DNA of 64,000 bases from Verrucomicrobia bacterium S94 (GTDB lineage: Bacteria > Verrucomicrobiota > Kiritimatiellia > Kiritimatiellales > Pontiellaceae). The DNA is taken from contig CP036201.1 of the NCBI GenBank assembly GCA_004299845.1, positions 1,922,001 to 1,986,000 on the forward strand, in the 5' to 3' direction. The notes under the pieces are model-generated. The model saw nothing but the letters and a program-made list of their open reading frames with translations. It was not told the origin of the DNA and did not search any database. The translations under genes and the position numbers were made by a program. Shown here one piece after another: positions 43,612 to 52,010 of this stretch (positions are counted from its first letter, which is position 1; the number at the start of each line of letters is the position of its first letter).

Positions 43612-44394
43612 TTACACCCCGCCCAGCAGAACATACTTCATATGCAGAAGCATAGTTTCAAACAGGTGATACATCGGGTCACGACCATAGAGCAGAAATA
43701 GGGTCAACAGACCGATACCCACCCCGAGACGAATCGGAAGCGATAAAAAAAGCACATTGAATTCCGGAGCCATCCGGGCCATAAGCCCCATAGCCGCAGC
43801 AACGAGGAGTCCCCCGACCATGGCCGGCAGGGCAAAACGGACGCCCCATGCAAAAACATCTCTCCCGAGCAGCGTATACATCTCCAGCAGCTCCTGCCGG
43901 AACCAGGAAAATCCGGGAGGCAGAACCTGAAAACTCTCCATCATGAGCTTGATCAGGAACAGATGCCCATCCCAAAGAAGAACCAGCAACGACAGCAGCA
44001 TACTGAACAGCGTGCTGATAATGATATCATCCTCTCCGCCGACAGGATCCATCATCCGGGCCATCATCAGCGAACTTTCACGTCCAATGATCATGCCGGT
44101 CATATTCAGAACCGCAAAAAAAAGATCACAAACCAGTCCCATCGCCGCACCGAGAAGAAGTTCACCCAGCACCGCAACAACCAGCGCTCCGGTGGTGGTA
44201 ATCTCCCGACAATGAGCAGTCCATTCCGGCGGAAGATGTGATGCGGCAAACCAGGTCAGAGCCATCGCAATGGCAATACGAATCCGGACCGGAATCAACC
44301 GCCGCCCGAAAACAGCGGTCATTCCTGCAAGAGCTGCAAAGCGGAAGAATACCAGCAACAGCGTAATCGGATAGAGCGGAAGATATAAATCCAT
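43612..44394 (-). CDS. fliR: Flagellar export gate protein FliR
   Basis: FliR (260 residues) is a polytopic export-gate subunit. It has about six membrane helices, with FRFAALAGMTAVFGRRLIPV early and IGRESSLMMARMMDPVGGED in the middle. The C-terminal region ALPAMVGGLLVAAAMGLMAR MAPEF-type sequence is typical. It is packed between fliQ and flhB (2 nt). Confidence 0.95.
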   Translation of the reverse strand: MDLYLPLYPITLLLVFFRFAALAGMTAVFGRRLIPVRIRIAIAMALTWFAASHLPPEWTAHCREITTTGALVVAVLGELLLGAAMGLVCDLFFAVLNMTGMIIGRESSLMMARMMDPVGGEDDIIISTLFSMLLSLLVLLWDGHLFLIKLMMESFQVLPPGFSWFRQELLEMYTLLGRDVFAWGVRFALPAMVGGLLVAAAMGLMARMAPEFNVLFLSLPIRLGVGIGLLTLFLLYGRDPMYHLFETMLLHMKYVLLGGV

Positions 44395-44402
44395 GATTCC
44401 GC

Positions 44403-44666
44403 CTAAACTGATCCGAACAGATCAATAATATAATTAAAATACCCCATCAGCACCGTAATCTCCCAGGGCAGTGCCAACAGCCCCACAACCCCTACAACCG
44501 CTACTTTAGGGATAAAAGAGAGCGACTGATCTTTGAGCTGCGTTACCGTCTGCAGAATATTCATCAGCACACCGATGATCACCGTAGTCAACAGATACGG
44601 CGCAGAAAGTTTCGCCGCTGTAACCAGCGTAAAATGACAGATTTCAAGCGCAGATTCAGCGGTCAT
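44403..44666 (-). CDS. fliQ: Flagellar export gate protein FliQ
   Basis: FliQ (87 residues) has two membrane helices and the family pattern SAPYLLTTVIIGVLMNILQT followed by VTQLKDQSLSFIPKVAVVGV. It joins FliP and FliR in the export gate core. The gene lies 4 nt after fliP. Confidence 0.95.
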   Translation of the reverse strand: MTAESALEICHFTLVTAAKLSAPYLLTTVIIGVLMNILQTVTQLKDQSLSFIPKVAVVGVVGLLALPWEITVLMGYFNYIIDLFGSV

Positions 44667-44670
44667 TGCC

Positions 44671-45432
44671 CTATCCCATGAAACTCGCCAGAAGGCCGCG
44701 GATCAAAACGGTCCACCCGTCGGCCAATACAAAAAACAGAATCTTAATCGGAAGCGATACCATCATCGGAGGAAGCATCATCATACCCAGCGACATCAGT
44801 ACCGTTGCTGTAACCAGATCAATCAGCAGAAAAGGAAGATAAATCAGAAACCCGAGTTTGAAAGCCGTCTTCAGCTCGCTCAGAATGAATGCCGGAACCA
44901 GCAGGTTCATTTCGGCCTCTTCCATATCCTGAACCTGCGTTCCTCCCAGCTCAACGAACAAGGCGAATTCTGTTTCACCGGTCTGCGCGGCCATAAATTC
45001 ACGCAGCGGTTTCAGACCGGCTACCCAGGCTTTTTCAGCAGAGAGTTCCTTGGCCTGATACGGCTTAATGGCTTCTTTATCAATCTGTTTCCATACCGGA
45101 AGCATAATGAAAATGGTCAGAAAAAGCGACAGACCGGCCAGGACCTGTGTCGGCGGAGCAGACTGGGTGCCCAGCGCCCGTCGCAGAAAACCGAACACCA
45201 CCAGAATACGGGTAAATGAAGTGGTCAGAATCACGAATGACGGAGCCAGACTGAGCACCGTCAGCAACAGCACAATCTGAATAGCCTGACCGAAACCTTC
45301 GGCATCTTGTCCCGGCGTGCCGATCTGAATATTCAACCCCGGAGCAGTCAGCGAACCGGACTGCTGTCCCCAGGCGGAAAAACATGCCCCGAAACAAAGA
45401 AAGAGCAGAAACAATGCGCGTTTATGCTTCAT
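44671..45432 (-). CDS. fliP: Flagellar export gate protein FliP
   Basis: FliP (253 residues) forms the pentameric core of the export gate. It has a cleavable signal peptide (RALFLLFLCFGACFSAWG), LLTVLSLAPSFVILTTSFTR, IVVFGFLRRALGTQSAPPTQ (with Leu-Val at the start of that block), and VPAFILSELKTAFKLGFLIY ahead of the last helices. I use the ATG at 45432, which overlaps the fliO end by 11 nt; the longer frame lies inside fliO. Confidence 0.96.
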   Translation of the reverse strand: MKHKRALFLLFLCFGACFSAWGQQSGSLTAPGLNIQIGTPGQDAEGFGQAIQIVLLLTVLSLAPSFVILTTSFTRILVVFGFLRRALGTQSAPPTQVLAGLSLFLTIFIMLPVWKQIDKEAIKPYQAKELSAEKAWVAGLKPLREFMAAQTGETEFALFVELGGTQVQDMEEAEMNLLVPAFILSELKTAFKLGFLIYLPFLLIDLVTATVLMSLGMMMLPPMMVSLPIKILFFVLADGWTVLIRGLLASFMG

Positions 45433-45718
45433 CCTTCGCGACCTCTTTCTCGAGCTTACTGATCGGAGAGATGGTATCACTGCCTACACCGACAAGCATC
45501 TCCTCACCATCGATCTCCAGCAGCAGAATACTTCGCCGGGTATCGATCGGCAGACGTTCAATAACCCGCAGGCGCCTCTGGGCGGCCCCGGGTACGGTCC
45601 CACGTCGCTTGAGCCAGTAATAGACCCCGTACATCGTTGCCAGAACGATAAACAGCGAAACCAGCATACGGATGATTTCCAGACTTCCGTCCCCCATTCC
45701 CATTCCATTTGTTTCCAT
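45422..45718 (-). CDS. fliO: Flagellar biosynthesis protein FliO
   Basis: FliO helps assemble the FliP ring. The 98-residue protein has one membrane segment (IIRMLVSLFIVLATMYGVYY, about 14-33) and then the cytoplasmic FliO pattern RLRVIERLPIDTRRSILLLE with DGEEMLVGVGSDTISPI. It is the first gene of the fliOPQR-flhB operon. The predicted sigma-54 +1 is one base before its ATG. Confidence 0.9.
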   Translation of the reverse strand: METNGMGMGDGSLEIIRMLVSLFIVLATMYGVYYWLKRRGTVPGAAQRRLRVIERLPIDTRRSILLLEIDGEEMLVGVGSDTISPISKLEKEVAKDEA

Positions 45719-45728
45719 GTCCCTGTTT

Positions 45729-45745
45729 AAGCAGGCCCGATGCCA
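45729..45745 (-). promoter_or_regulatory. Sigma-54 promoter of the fliOPQR-flhB operon
   Basis: TGGCATCGGGCCTGCTT has GG-N10-GC spacing. The -12 C is at 45731; TTAAACAGGGAC (12 nt) separates it from the fliO ATG at 45718. It nearly matches the flgF promoter base for base. Confidence 0.82.
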
Positions 45746-45771
45746 CGGAATTCAAACGGAAAAACAGGAAA

Positions 45772-46080
45772 TTATACCGAACGGTTAAGCACACGGCCCG
45801 GCCTGACTCCGCCGCGGCCGTAACCTTTTATCTTCCGGTTTTGTTCCTGACGCTGCCGTTGATCATGAATTGTTTTTGCCAGAAGCTCTTTCCAGCGTGC
45901 ACTCTGTTCCCGGGCATGTTGAAACAAACACTCATTGTCCGGCAGCTGTCGCGCCTGCTTCAGCAAAACGAGCCGATCGGATAACAACTGATTAAAGGTA
46001 TCGAAACGGCCCTGACAAAACGAACGTTCCAACCGTCCCTCAATCACATCAAGCTGTTCCAGCAGATCCTGTACATTCAT
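45772..46080 (-). CDS. fliT: FliT-like small helical chaperone
   Basis: The 102-residue helical protein follows fliS by 7 nt, the usual site of FliT, the FliD chaperone and regulator. It begins MNVQDLLEQLDVIEGRLERS and has RLVLLKQARQLPDNECLFQH and a very basic tail (KIKGYGRGGVRPGRVLNRSV). FliT sequences diverge strongly. The assignment is from position and helix pattern. The upstream extension of the frame overlaps fliS and is unlikely to be used. Confidence 0.6.
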   Translation of the reverse strand: MNVQDLLEQLDVIEGRLERSFCQGRFDTFNQLLSDRLVLLKQARQLPDNECLFQHAREQSARWKELLAKTIHDQRQRQEQNRKIKGYGRGGVRPGRVLNRSV

Positions 46081-46087
46081 GACAAAA

Positions 46088-46525
46088 CTAACCGGCCAGG
46101 CTGATTCTTCCGCCACCATGACTGCCTGAAGGAGGTTCCGGAGACAGAACCGGGGCCTGCTCTGCCACCTGAACCCAGGCTTCACGCAGATCCACCATCA
46201 TATCCTTCACATCCCGTACCGGCTGAAGTTCCTTCTTCACATTGGCCCGGCTCAGGTGATTAATCATAAAATCGTACAACCGGCTTAGATTTTCAGCAAT
46301 TTCGCCGCCCTGCTCCATATTCAGAGAAACAGACAGTTCGGTAATGGCATTCTGCGCATGCCTCAAATGTTTTCCAATGGGCTCAATGCGCTCAGGTCCC
46401 TCTAATTTAAAAGCTTCTTCCGCCTTTTCCAGACTGCGGATACACTCATCGTATACCATCAGTACCAGTTCCATCGCGGTCGCGGTATTCACGGCGATTT
46501 TCTGATATTGGTTCAATTCTGCCAT
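46088..46525 (-). CDS. fliS: Flagellin export chaperone FliS
   Basis: FliS binds the flagellin C-terminus before export. From the ATG at 46525 (AGAAGGATG upstream) it has 145 residues: MAELNQYQKIAVNTATAMEL, VLMVYDECIRSLEKAEEAF and RLYDFMINHLSRANVKKELQ are the FliS pattern. The last 20 residues, rich in Ser/Pro/Gly, go beyond the usual length. The longer frame begins inside the promoter and is not used. Confidence 0.92.
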   Translation of the reverse strand: MAELNQYQKIAVNTATAMELVLMVYDECIRSLEKAEEAFKLEGPERIEPIGKHLRHAQNAITELSVSLNMEQGGEIAENLSRLYDFMINHLSRANVKKELQPVRDVKDMMVDLREAWVQVAEQAPVLSPEPPSGSHGGGRISLAG

Positions 46526-46559
46526 ATCACTACATCCTTCTTTCTGATCAACCTTCATG

Positions 46560-46576
46560 AAGCAGTATGGATGCCA
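46560..46576 (-). promoter_or_regulatory. Sigma-54 promoter of fliS-fliT
   Basis: TGGCATCCATACTGCTT has GG-N10-GC spacing with the -12 C at 46562, so +1 is about 46550. This leaves a leader of about 25 nt with an AAGGA ribosome-binding site before the fliS ATG, unlike the near-leaderless class. Confidence 0.8.
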
Positions 46577-46638
46577 CAGAAAAACGGATGTAAAAGGTTT
46601 AAATCCGCGACTGACCAATGTCGGTCAGTTTCGCCAGT

Positions 46639-48021
46639 CTACCCCAGTTCATAGGCCTCTATTTTTTTATAAAGTGTCGTCCGGTGAATCTGCAGGACTT
46701 CCGCAGCCGCCTTGCGATTGCCCTTCATTTTTTCAAGGACCCGTTGAATATGCCGTTTTTCAATTTCCGCCAATGGCAGGAGATCCGCCGGACAGGCATT
46801 CTCTGCGGGATTGACCGATGCCTTCCCCGGATCCAGATTCAATGCTGCGGCCTTAATATGGTCGCCGTCGCTCAGGATCAGCCCTCGTTCAATGACATTG
46901 CGTAATTCACGCACATTACCCGGCCAGCTGTATGTCCGCAGCATCTCCAGGGCATCCTGATCGAATCCCTGTACCGTGCGTCCCATCTGTTTGGCAAACA
47001 ACTGCAGAAAATAGTTGGCCATAGGCTCGATGCTTTTCGGATGGTTCCGCAACGGCGGAACCTCAATCGGCACCACAGAAAGCCGGTAATATAAATCCTC
47101 TCTGAACGTTCCTTTATCAACGAGCTCTTTAAGATTACGATTGGTAGCCGCAATAATCCGAACATCCACCTGCGTCGGACGTAATGCCCCGAGACGCCTG
47201 AATTCCCGGTCTTCCAGCACCTTGAGCACCTTGGCCTGCAGGGCCAGATCCATATCGCCGATCTCATCCAGGAAAATCGTGCCGCCTTCGGCCACTTCAA
47301 AAAGACCAAGCTTTTTATTCTTGGCATCGGTAAAGGCTCCCGATTCGTAGCCGAAGAGCTCGCTTTCAAGCAGATGCTCGGGAATCGCCGAACAGTTGAT
47401 TTCAACAAAGGGCTCCTTCGCCCGCGAACTGGAACGGTGAATGGCTTTTGACAACATCCCTTTACCCGCACCGCTTTCGCCCAGAATCAACACCGTGGCT
47501 GAACTTTTAGCGACGCGATCTGCCATATCGAAAATGGCCGTCATCGCCGAGGTGCCGATCATCTGATCAAACTGCACAAACCCCTCAAATTCACGCAGCG
47601 AATAATCTTTGAGCGTTTCCACCTTGCGCGACAGTTTGCTCCGGTCCTTCAGATTCCGTAAAATCTTGAACAGCTGCTCATCCTCAAACGGTTTCGACAG
47701 ATAATCAAATGCGCCCTGTTTAAGGGCGGAAACCGCAGTATCGACATCAGCAAATGCAGTCATAACCACAATCGCCATATCCGGAGCAGCCTCCCGCTGC
47801 TGCTCCAGCAGATCCAGACCGCTTCCATCCGGCAGTCGAATATCCGTAATCATGATGTCGAACGTCCCGGAAGCCAGTAACCGATTGGCATCATACAGAG
47901 AATCTGCAGCCATTACTTCGCATTCAGCAGCCGTCAGACGATCATACATAACCCGCCTCAGCAGATCATCATCCTCCACCACCAGCACTTTCAGATCGGT
48001 AAATCTTTCCGCTTTTCCCAT
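46639..48021 (-). CDS. flgR: Sigma-54-dependent response regulator, FlgR/FleR type
   Basis: The 460-residue protein has an N-terminal receiver (VVEDDD, MITDIRLPDGSG, TAFAD, SKPFED). The AAA+ domain at about 145-385 has Walker A GESGAGKGMLSKAI, ESGAFTDAKNKKLGLFEVAE, GGTIFLDEIGDM and SWPGNVRELRN. A Fis-type helix-turn-helix ends it (NRKAAAEVLQIHRTTLYKK). The sigma-54 contact loop reads GAFTDA instead of GAFTGA. It is the obvious activator for the nine sigma-54 promoters here. I start at 48021, where GGAG lies at proper distance. Confidence 0.9.
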   Translation of the reverse strand: MGKAERFTDLKVLVVEDDDLLRRVMYDRLTAAECEVMAADSLYDANRLLASGTFDIMITDIRLPDGSGLDLLEQQREAAPDMAIVVMTAFADVDTAVSALKQGAFDYLSKPFEDEQLFKILRNLKDRSKLSRKVETLKDYSLREFEGFVQFDQMIGTSAMTAIFDMADRVAKSSATVLILGESGAGKGMLSKAIHRSSSRAKEPFVEINCSAIPEHLLESELFGYESGAFTDAKNKKLGLFEVAEGGTIFLDEIGDMDLALQAKVLKVLEDREFRRLGALRPTQVDVRIIAATNRNLKELVDKGTFREDLYYRLSVVPIEVPPLRNHPKSIEPMANYFLQLFAKQMGRTVQGFDQDALEMLRTYSWPGNVRELRNVIERGLILSDGDHIKAAALNLDPGKASVNPAENACPADLLPLAEIEKRHIQRVLEKMKGNRKAAAEVLQIHRTTLYKKIEAYELG

Positions 48022-48033
48022 TATCTCCATCTC

Positions 48034-48696
48034 CTACAAGCAAGGCAGAATAAATTCCACAACGTTTTCATCATTTTCAACGCCGATGGATACCGTTCCA
48101 CTCTGATTTTCAACCAGGCGTCTGGCGATGGCCAATCCCACACCCAAATGCCGTGAACGTGTTGAATAAAAAGGCTCGAAGGCCATATTCCGGACTTCCG
48201 GCGAAAACGTCTTTCCCCGATCGATAACGCGAACCGAGAAACCGCCCTCAACATCACGAATAGAGATTTTAACCGGCTTTCTTGAAATTTCCCAGGCATT
48301 GCCCACGGCCTCATGCAACACCGTATTCAACGTCGTCCCGCAAACCGTCCGCTCAGCATCTTCGCAGTCAACATCCAGAACGATTTCCGCCATGGGAAAA
48401 CTTTTATTCAGCTTTCCCATCGTCAGCTTCACCGCCTGCTGCAGAGGTGCGGGCGTTACCTTCGGCAGTACACCAAAAAGTTCTTCAATACGTCCAACTA
48501 TACCGGATATCTTATCGCACTCTTTGTCCATCAGCGGGAAATATTCCCGCTCCTGCGCCGTTAGCCGGTCATCCAGTTCTGATGCCAATAAGCTGTTTGC
48601 CGATTTTAAACCGGATACTACATTTAATAACCGATGCCGCAAAAGCTGCGCCATACGCCCTGTTCCGTCAGAATCTAATATCACGTCATACCCCAT
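48034..48696 (-). CDS. flgS: Cytoplasmic histidine kinase, likely partner of FlgR
   Basis: The 220-residue kinase has a short DHp-like region with His in QLLRHRLLNVVSGLKSANSL, and a HATPase domain (about 100-215): LHEAVGNAWEIS, VRVIDRGKTFSPE and HLGVGLAIARRLVENQSGTV. There is no membrane or sensory domain. It ends 3 nt before the FlgR frame, which fits an FlgS-FlgR pair that reads basal-body status. The start is uncertain: 48696 (no clear ribosome-binding site) or 48654. The gene symbol is by analogy. Confidence 0.75.
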   Translation of the reverse strand: MGYDVILDSDGTGRMAQLLRHRLLNVVSGLKSANSLLASELDDRLTAQEREYFPLMDKECDKISGIVGRIEELFGVLPKVTPAPLQQAVKLTMGKLNKSFPMAEIVLDVDCEDAERTVCGTTLNTVLHEAVGNAWEISRKPVKISIRDVEGGFSVRVIDRGKTFSPEVRNMAFEPFYSTRSRHLGVGLAIARRLVENQSGTVSIGVENDENVVEFILPCL

Positions 48697-48801
48697 GACT
48701 AAAAAAAATGCATAACACCCATCAGACACTATCCAGCTCAGGAGTAAACACAAGCGGTCTTTTCAATTTATCTGATACCGCTTCACTGATTCCTGCCGTA
48801 A

Positions 48802-49404
48802 TCAGGGCATTTGCAATGAGGCATCCCGCTTATATTGAGCCAGTTTATTCTGCAAAGTCCGGACACTGATCCCCAGTCGTTCCGCCATAACATTCCGACT
48901 GCCATGGGTTTCCTTCAATACCCGGATAATGGTTTGACGTTCGAGTTCCTGTAGATTGGTTACCGCCCCCTCCCCGGAAGCGGTTTTCGGGGCCGCATGA
49001 AAATCCGGATCGTCCGACGCCACCTTTTTTTTAAGCGATTCAATCTGGATACGCAGCTTCAGCAACTCCCGGATCCGGAAAAGAATAACCGAAACCTGTT
49101 CGGGCGAAAACGGTTTCACCAGATAGTCATAGGCTCCATTCCCAACCAGCTGAATGGCCTTATCCACTTTGCGGAACGAAGTCATTACCACATAAATCGT
49201 GTCCGGATCCCGGTTAACCGCACGCGCTTCAGCCTGAAAAATATCCAGATCGGCAAACACCAGATCAAATTTACGGCCGGCGTGCAGACGGGAAAACTCT
49301 TTCCCTGATGATGCTTCTATTACAAACACATTCTCTTTTCTGAGACTGTCAACCGCGTAGCCCCGCATCAGAAAATCGTCATCCACCACAAGTGCTGTTT
49401 CCAT
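48802..49404 (-). CDS. Response regulator with Fis-type HTH, no AAA+ domain
   Basis: The 200-residue protein has a receiver (LVVDDDFLMRG, LVFADLDIFQ, VMTSFRK, LVKPFSPEQ) and a linker coiled coil. A C-terminal Fis-like helix-turn-helix follows (ERQTIIRVLKETHGSRNVMA, ERLGISVRTLQNKLAQYKR). This is the PrrA/ActR-like layout. With no AAA+ domain it cannot activate sigma-54 itself. It may modulate FlgR targets by binding the same type of DNA site. The start is uncertain among three nearby Met codons. Confidence 0.8.
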   Translation of the reverse strand: METALVVDDDFLMRGYAVDSLRKENVFVIEASSGKEFSRLHAGRKFDLVFADLDIFQAEARAVNRDPDTIYVVMTSFRKVDKAIQLVGNGAYDYLVKPFSPEQVSVILFRIRELLKLRIQIESLKKKVASDDPDFHAAPKTASGEGAVTNLQELERQTIIRVLKETHGSRNVMAERLGISVRTLQNKLAQYKRDASLQMP

Positions 49405-49428
49405 GATACCCATCTCACACATTCTGTA

Positions 49429-49782
49429 TTAATAAATGCCGTAGGCTTCTATCCGTTTTGATGATGATTGAGGCATTCTCTTCCCGCCCGAACCGGAATC
49501 CACGGTCGGACAGGTCATCTGCCTCAACGCTTTACGAACCGAATCCATAACTGTTTCCGCCCGAAATCGTTCCTCCGGATGTTCAAGCTGACGGCAGGCA
49601 TCGGGAGGAAGCCGCCGAATTTCCTTCAGCAGTATGATGGAAAGCCTGTCCATCTCCCGAACTTCGGTCAGCGTTGACATGCGCCCCTCCTGCCGGGCTG
49701 CTTCAAAATGATGATTCAGCTGTTCACAGACAGCCTGAATCTCATTGATACAGCTACTGATTTCATATGCCGTCATTCCCAT
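49429..49782 (-). CDS. Small helical protein, unknown
   Basis: This 117-residue protein is mostly helical in its first 70 residues (ISSCINEIQAVCEQLNHHFE, REMDRLSIILLKEIRRLPPD). It has a Ser/Lys-rich, probably disordered C-terminus ending RIEAYGIY. I do not recognise it. It overlaps the end of the large helical protein gene upstream by 10 nt, so the two are coupled. Size and pattern would allow an export chaperone, but no motif supports this. Confidence 0.65.
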   Translation of the reverse strand: MGMTAYEISSCINEIQAVCEQLNHHFEAARQEGRMSTLTEVREMDRLSIILLKEIRRLPPDACRQLEHPEERFRAETVMDSVRKALRQMTCPTVDSGSGGKRMPQSSSKRIEAYGIY

Positions 49783-52010
49783 ACCTTTTCCTCATGCTTT
49801 TTCACCGTTTTGACTAAATGTTCCAGCCGCTCAACCACCTGCGAAAGTTCCGTAAGGGAAGCCCCGGCAACAGTATCTTTTTCCCGCAGAGTATGGCCGA
49901 GCCCCTCAAGCGCCTCATTTCTGAACCGGTCTTCATAAACACGTAAAACATAGCTTTGAATCGGAACCCATTCAGCACAATCGGATTGATAGGCAAGATC
50001 AATCAGACGGAGCATAGCCGGTTCATCTTCGGCCTTATGCAAATAGTCGAAAGCCTCATCAAAATAGGCCGCAACAGCCATACGCCGCTCGCCATCGGGC
50101 AGATTATCGAATAAGGCCAGATTCTCTTCTATAACAGAAGGATCATGGAATCGTTCGTCGCCACGAAGCTTTAAACGTCCCAAAGCATAACGGACTTTAT
50201 CCGAAGGAGACAGCATCTGGGCATGAGCCAGATCAAAACGCCGGGCGGCCTCCCGGTTCTGGCCGAAATGCATAGCCAGTTCCGCCCATTGTACTGCCGC
50301 CTCCGATTTAACTAAAGGCGATGCAGTCCGGTTGCATAATTCCCGGAAAAGATGATCTGCTGCTTCCCAGTCTTCCAGCTGCTTCAAACAGCGGGCCTTA
50401 CCGAGCATTGCCTGTTCGCTGATATTCTCACTGGATGGAGTATCCGAAGAATTTCCCTGGAAAAAATTGAGCAGTCCAATCCGGTTATAATAGGAAACCG
50501 CCAGATCATGAAGTTTCATCTCTTCAATATACCGCGCCATCCGTAATTCGACCGACCCCACACGCGGATCCTCAGGCATATGCTGAATCGCAGCTGAACC
50601 GACAAACAACTGTTCGAGTACCGGCCGGTCCAGCCAGTATTTCGCTTCAAACAAGGAAAACAATGCATCTCCATAAGCCTCGGAAACCTGAGGAAGCCGA
50701 CCGGAAAAAAGGTACACCCAGTTTTCAACCGCCTCATAATCTCCTTCGTCCATATTCAGATCCGTCAGTTCCGAAAGCGCCAGCGCCAGCGCATCATCAG
50801 CATCTGATTGCTGAAGCTGATGCATATAATCCAAAGCACGGTCATGATCCCCCGTGCGTTCTTCCAGAACGGCCGCACGTGCGATGAGTTTACCGGAATC
50901 CCCACCAGTGAATTCCCGGAAACTGAAACAGCCCCGCAGCAGCCTTAACGCATCCTCATCAAGATCATTTTCTTCCAGCAGCTCCACAATGCCGAGAATT
51001 TCATCCTCGGAGTGGGCATTGAAATCAAACTGGCGGATCAGCAGTTCAGCGAACTCAGGCAGAAAGGCCACATTCCCCCTACCCCGGAAAATACGCTCCA
51101 GCACTGTAAATGCTTCGATCAAATGCTCCGTCGGTTCCCTTTCAAGAAACCGTTTCAGGCAGTTCTCCGCCTCTTCATATTTTTCAACCGAAACCATTGC
51201 ACCGGCCAGACGCAACAGCCCCTCCTCCTGCTCCTGCTCTCCGCCGTTTTCAATTTTCTGTTCCAGTTTTTTCTGAACGTCGGAAAAAACGCGCATTCTG
51301 TAGTCCGTCAGCCCCTTTTCCCCTTCGATCAATTTAAAGGCCTCAAGCCAGCTGTCATCGGCCAGCACTCTTTCTCGGGCACGTAACCGGACATCCTCCA
51401 GAAGTTCAGCCCACGCGGCATCCTGGAGAGGCATCGCTTCCGCAGCGGCCAGTGTCTTAGTCAGTTCACGCCAGCCTTTGTCGGAATTCACCAGATAATC
51501 AAATTTGCGATCCCACAACCGGATAATGAATTCCGACTTTTCAGCCGTGTCCGTCATCGTTTCCAGATAATGTAAAAAAAGCTTTTTGTCGCCGGTCGCC
51601 TCCAGAACATCAAGCAGCTTAAAACCGATTTCCGTCTGCAGTTCTGACCCCGGCGCAGAGGCTTCGAATGCCGCTTCGAGATATAAAACAGCGGCTCCCG
51701 GACGGGTTTCACCGCCACCGAGATAATCCTCGAACAAAAGCCCCCCCATTTGATAGCCGGCCAAAGCCTGCTCCTCCGGTGTCCCCGCACGATCAAGCGC
51801 CTGCCTGACCAGTTCCCGCGCCACACCAAAACGTCGAAGCTCTCTATAACGAACCGCTCCGGCCAGTATTTCATCAAACGTTGAATCAGACACCTCTTCC
51901 AGTTCGGGGACATCAACGTTTTCCGGTATTCGGGAGCTGACAAAAAAGACCACGCCTTCAATCAATCCGGCGCTCAACACCAACCCTAAAATGACCCGGA
52001 TCTTACGCAT
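49773..52010 (-). CDS. Membrane-anchored helical-repeat (TPR-like) protein, unknown
   Basis: The 745-residue protein has an N-terminal membrane segment (VILGLVLSAGLIEGVVFFVS) and then roughly 700 residues of acidic helical pairs resembling divergent TPR/Sel1-type repeats (YRELRRFGVARELVRQALDR, EKYEEAENCLKRFLEREPTE, LKQLEDWEAADHLFRELCNR). No catalytic motif is seen. The ATG at 52010 overlaps the stop of the response regulator as TGATG. The large periplasmic or cytoplasmic scaffold, set in a flagellar operon, has no known flagellar counterpart that I recognise. Confidence 0.72.
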   Translation of the reverse strand: MRKIRVILGLVLSAGLIEGVVFFVSSRIPENVDVPELEEVSDSTFDEILAGAVRYRELRRFGVARELVRQALDRAGTPEEQALAGYQMGGLLFEDYLGGGETRPGAAVLYLEAAFEASAPGSELQTEIGFKLLDVLEATGDKKLFLHYLETMTDTAEKSEFIIRLWDRKFDYLVNSDKGWRELTKTLAAAEAMPLQDAAWAELLEDVRLRARERVLADDSWLEAFKLIEGEKGLTDYRMRVFSDVQKKLEQKIENGGEQEQEEGLLRLAGAMVSVEKYEEAENCLKRFLEREPTEHLIEAFTVLERIFRGRGNVAFLPEFAELLIRQFDFNAHSEDEILGIVELLEENDLDEDALRLLRGCFSFREFTGGDSGKLIARAAVLEERTGDHDRALDYMHQLQQSDADDALALALSELTDLNMDEGDYEAVENWVYLFSGRLPQVSEAYGDALFSLFEAKYWLDRPVLEQLFVGSAAIQHMPEDPRVGSVELRMARYIEEMKLHDLAVSYYNRIGLLNFFQGNSSDTPSSENISEQAMLGKARCLKQLEDWEAADHLFRELCNRTASPLVKSEAAVQWAELAMHFGQNREAARRFDLAHAQMLSPSDKVRYALGRLKLRGDERFHDPSVIEENLALFDNLPDGERRMAVAAYFDEAFDYLHKAEDEPAMLRLIDLAYQSDCAEWVPIQSYVLRVYEDRFRNEALEGLGHTLREKDTVAGASLTELSQVVERLEHLVKTVKKHEEKVWE

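Noticed and set aside
46611-46628. CTGACC/GGTCAG hairpin after the FlgR gene as a terminator
   Set aside because: The stem is only 6 bp and no T run follows on the minus strand.
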